Assembly: GCA_024103195.1 (NCBI GenBank) | Contig: JAGFIW010000241.1 | Coordinates: 1 to 34,025, forward strand | Reading direction: 5' to 3' | Length of the DNA stretch: 34,025 bases | Source: Saprospiraceae bacterium | GTDB taxonomy: Bacteria; Bacteroidota; Bacteroidia; Chitinophagales; Saprospiraceae | Part shown: piece after piece, positions 32,090 through 34,025 of the stretch | How positions within the stretch are numbered: position 1 is the first letter of the stretch | How the letters are laid out: each line of letters begins with the position of its first letter | Notes under the pieces: generated by a model | Told to the model about the DNA's origin: nothing | Database searches by the model: none | What the model saw: only the letters and a program-made list of their open reading frames with translations | Translations under genes and position numbers: made by a program

Positions 32090-34025
32090 ATGATCCGTTG
32101 GTTGACCCTGCTGATTGGACTTTGTTTTTCATTGGTTTCCTTTGCCCAGGAAGACACCGAAAATAGTGACAAGTCGGGAGAAAAGGAAAAGACCGCCGCC
32201 ACACCCAAATCCCGTTACAAGGAATACGAAAAAGTCATCCTTCCTACCGCGCAATCGCAGAAAGGGGTGATCGATGTTCATCAGGTGGAAGGCAAGTACT
32301 ATTTCGAATTGCCCTTCACACTCCTGGAAAAGGAATTTTTAATCGTCAGCCGGATTTCCGGCTTTGTCAAAGGGCTCAATTTTGGTGGGGCAGGCATGAA
32401 ATCGCGACCCCAACAAGTCATCCGTTTCCAACGACTGGACAACAAAATTTTGGTCAGGTCCGTCTCCTACCACAGTGTTGCCTCCGAAGAAGACCCGGTC
32501 TATCGATCGGTCCGGAACAACAATTTCGAACCTGTCGTAGCCGCCATGGACATCCAGTGTTTTGACAAGGACAGCACGCGTTTGGTGATCGAGGTGACTC
32601 CGTTGTTCACCACCGACATACCCATGATCGGCGCTTTGTCCGAGGAGCAGCGCAAAGAATTCCAGATCGGCAATCTGGATGCCAAGCGAAGTTTGATATC
32701 CTCCATTCGCGCCTTCCCCGAGAATGTCGAGGTGCGCCACATCCTTACTTATACCGGCAAAAATCTGCCCGACAACGCCCTGACCGGATCGCTGAGCCTG
32801 GAGATGAACCAGTCCATTATCCGGCTACCGGAAAAACCCTGGCAGGCCCGTTTGTTCGATCCCAGGGTGGGCTATTTCAGCCTCCATCAGACGAATTACA
32901 GTCTGGACGAACAAAAGGCAGCTTCTCGTCGGTTTATCACCCGCTGGCGGCTGGAACCCAGCGACTGGACCGCCTATGCAAGGGGCGAAATCGTCGAACC
33001 GGTCAAGCCTATCATCTACTATGTGGACCCAGCCACACCCAGAAAATGGGTACCCTATCTCCTCCAGGGCATCAACGACTGGCAAAAAGCCTTCGAAGCC
33101 GCAGGATTCCGCAATGCGATCATCGGCAAAGTGGCGCCTACCCCTGAAGAGGACCCTACATGGAGCCCCGAAGACGTGCGTTATTCGGTCATCCGCTATA
33201 TCACGACCGACATCCAAAATGCCCAGGGACCTCATGTCCATGATCCGCGCACCGGAGAAATCCTGGAGAGCGATATCCTGTGGTATCACAACGTCATGAA
33301 CCTCCTGCGCAACTGGTTTTTCATTCAGACCGCCGCCGGAAACCCCGATGCGCGTATGCCGAAATTTTCGGACGAATTGATGGGCGAGTTAATCCGGTTT
33401 GTGTGCGCCCATGAAGTGGGCCATACGCTGGGTTTGCCCCACAACATGGGCTCGAGCAGCGCATACCCGGTAGATTCCTTGCGCAGCCCTTCATTCACCT
33501 GTACCATGGGCACGGCCCCATCCATTATGGATTACGCACGCTTCAATTATGTCGCCCAACCGGAAGACAAAGGGGTTTGCCTGTTCCCTGCCATTGGACC
33601 CTATGACAAGTGGTCGATCGAATACGGCTACCGGCTGATCCCGGGGATTGCGGATCCGCAGGTGGAGAAACCGGTCCTGCACCGATGGATTACTGAAAGG
33701 GCCAACAATCCGGTCTATTTTTACGGCAGACAAACCGGTGATCCTCACGATCCGCGCGCCCAAACCGAAGACCTGGGAGATGATGCCATCAAGGCCAGCC
33801 GGTACGGTATCGCCAATCTTCGCATTTTGATGGAGAATCTGCCGGATTGGTCGACGGAGGAAGGCGAATTCTACATGGATCTCGCCGAGTTGTACGGACA
33901 GGTGATGGCACAATGGCGACGGTATGGCGGACATGTGGCTGCAAACGTCGGCGGCGTATATGACAATCCGAAAACCGCCGACCAGGAAGGCGCCGTATTC
34001 ACCCCTGTACCCCGGGACCGCCAAA
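32090..34025 (+). CDS. Secreted zinc-dependent metalloprotease (DUF5118-DUF5117-metzincin type), 3' end outside window
   Basis: The frame runs from the ATG at 32090 to the right edge without a stop (645 complete codons). Residues 1-19 are a signal peptide ('MIRWLTLLIGLCFSLVSFA'). An N-terminal region with 'SQKGVIDVHQVEGKYYFELP' (DUF5118-like) and 'LEKEFLIVSRISGFVKGLNF' (DUF5117-like) comes next. The catalytic site is HEVGHTLGLPH at residues 441-451, the metzincin HExxHxxGxxH motif with Zn ligands H441, H445 and H451 and general base E442. The Met-turn is in 'SIMDYARFNY'. Such proteins are large (often 800 residues or more), periplasmic or secreted enzymes widespread in Bacteroidota; their substrates are unknown. 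The TATCTTTC box supports this start. Confidence 0.9.
   Translation, partial: MIRWLTLLIGLCFSLVSFAQEDTENSDKSGEKEKTAATPKSRYKEYEKVILPTAQSQKGVIDVHQVEGKYYFELPFTLLEKEFLIVSRISGFVKGLNFGGAGMKSRPQQVIRFQRLDNKILVRSVSYHSVASEEDPVYRSVRNNNFEPVVAAMDIQCFDKDSTRLVIEVTPLFTTDIPMIGALSEEQRKEFQIGNLDAKRSLISSIRAFPENVEVRHILTYTGKNLPDNALTGSLSLEMNQSIIRLPEKPWQARLFDPRVGYFSLHQTNYSLDEQKAASRRFITRWRLEPSDWTAYARGEIVEPVKPIIYYVDPATPRKWVPYLLQGINDWQKAFEAAGFRNAIIGKVAPTPEEDPTWSPEDVRYSVIRYITTDIQNAQGPHVHDPRTGEILESDILWYHNVMNLLRNWFFIQTAAGNPDARMPKFSDELMGELIRFVCAHEVGHTLGLPHNMGSSSAYPVDSLRSPSFTCTMGTAPSIMDYARFNYVAQPEDKGVCLFPAIGPYDKWSIEYGYRLIPGIADPQVEKPVLHRWITERANNPVYFYGRQTGDPHDPRAQTEDLGDDAIKASRYGIANLRILMENLPDWSTEEGEFYMDLAELYGQVMAQWRRYGGHVAANVGGVYDNPKTADQEGAVFTPVPRDRQ

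Overview
The window looks like a piece of a Bacteroidota chromosome. The evidence is a SusC/SusD pair, a very large secreted protein with a type IX secretion (gliding-motility type) C-terminal domain, a Bacteroidota-style LptD, a DUF2027-Smr protein, a DUF5117-type metalloprotease and repeated TAnnTTTG -7 promoter boxes. The fairly GC-rich sequence and the style of the giant secreted protein suggest a Saprospiria/Lewinella-like lineage, but that placement is inference. No tRNA, rRNA, CRISPR array, insertion sequence or phage gene was recognised. Layout is compact and mostly housekeeping or envelope genes. || Region 1 (1-2.8 kb): the 3' part of an SF1 helicase, convergent with queE (queuosine precursor synthesis), then a DUF2027/Smr protein. 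Region 2 (2.8-8.4 kb): one 1750-residue secreted repeat protein with a type B T9SS sorting domain. Region 3 (8.4-12.9 kb): an orphan susC-susD nutrient uptake pair closed by a strong intrinsic terminator. Region 4 (13.0-14.1 kb): pdxJ (vitamin B6), then about 300 bp of non-coding DNA rich in hairpins with terminators facing both ways. Region 5 (14.1-18.5 kb): a GT4 glycosyltransferase, convergent with a surE - small membrane protein - lpxB operon (lipid A), and a divergent holA (DNA polymerase III delta). Region 6 (18.6-25.4 kb): an envelope block with an N-acetylmuramoyl-L-alanine amidase and an MCE/MlaD lipid-transport protein in one operon, divergent lptD (LPS export), a DUF6438 lipoprotein and an OmpA-family coiled-coil lipoprotein that is frameshifted in this sequence. 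Region 7 (25.5-34 kb): a GNAT/FemAB-like protein, an ECF sigma factor with an overlapping one-pass membrane protein, lysA, valS, and the first 645 codons of a zinc metalloprotease cut by the window edge. || The outer-membrane theme is clear: lpxB makes lipid A disaccharide, lptD inserts LPS, MlaD-like protein moves phospholipids, the amidase and OmpA lipoprotein act on or anchor to peptidoglycan, and SusCD imports nutrients. The most notable points are a recurring TAnnTTTG-N4-ATG arrangement that predicts leaderless mRNAs for several genes and fixes their start codons, the frameshift in the OmpA lipoprotein, the structured non-coding interval between pdxJ and the glycosyltransferase, and a regular ~180-residue two-part repeat in the giant secreted protein. 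I found no clear-cut undescribed multi-gene system.
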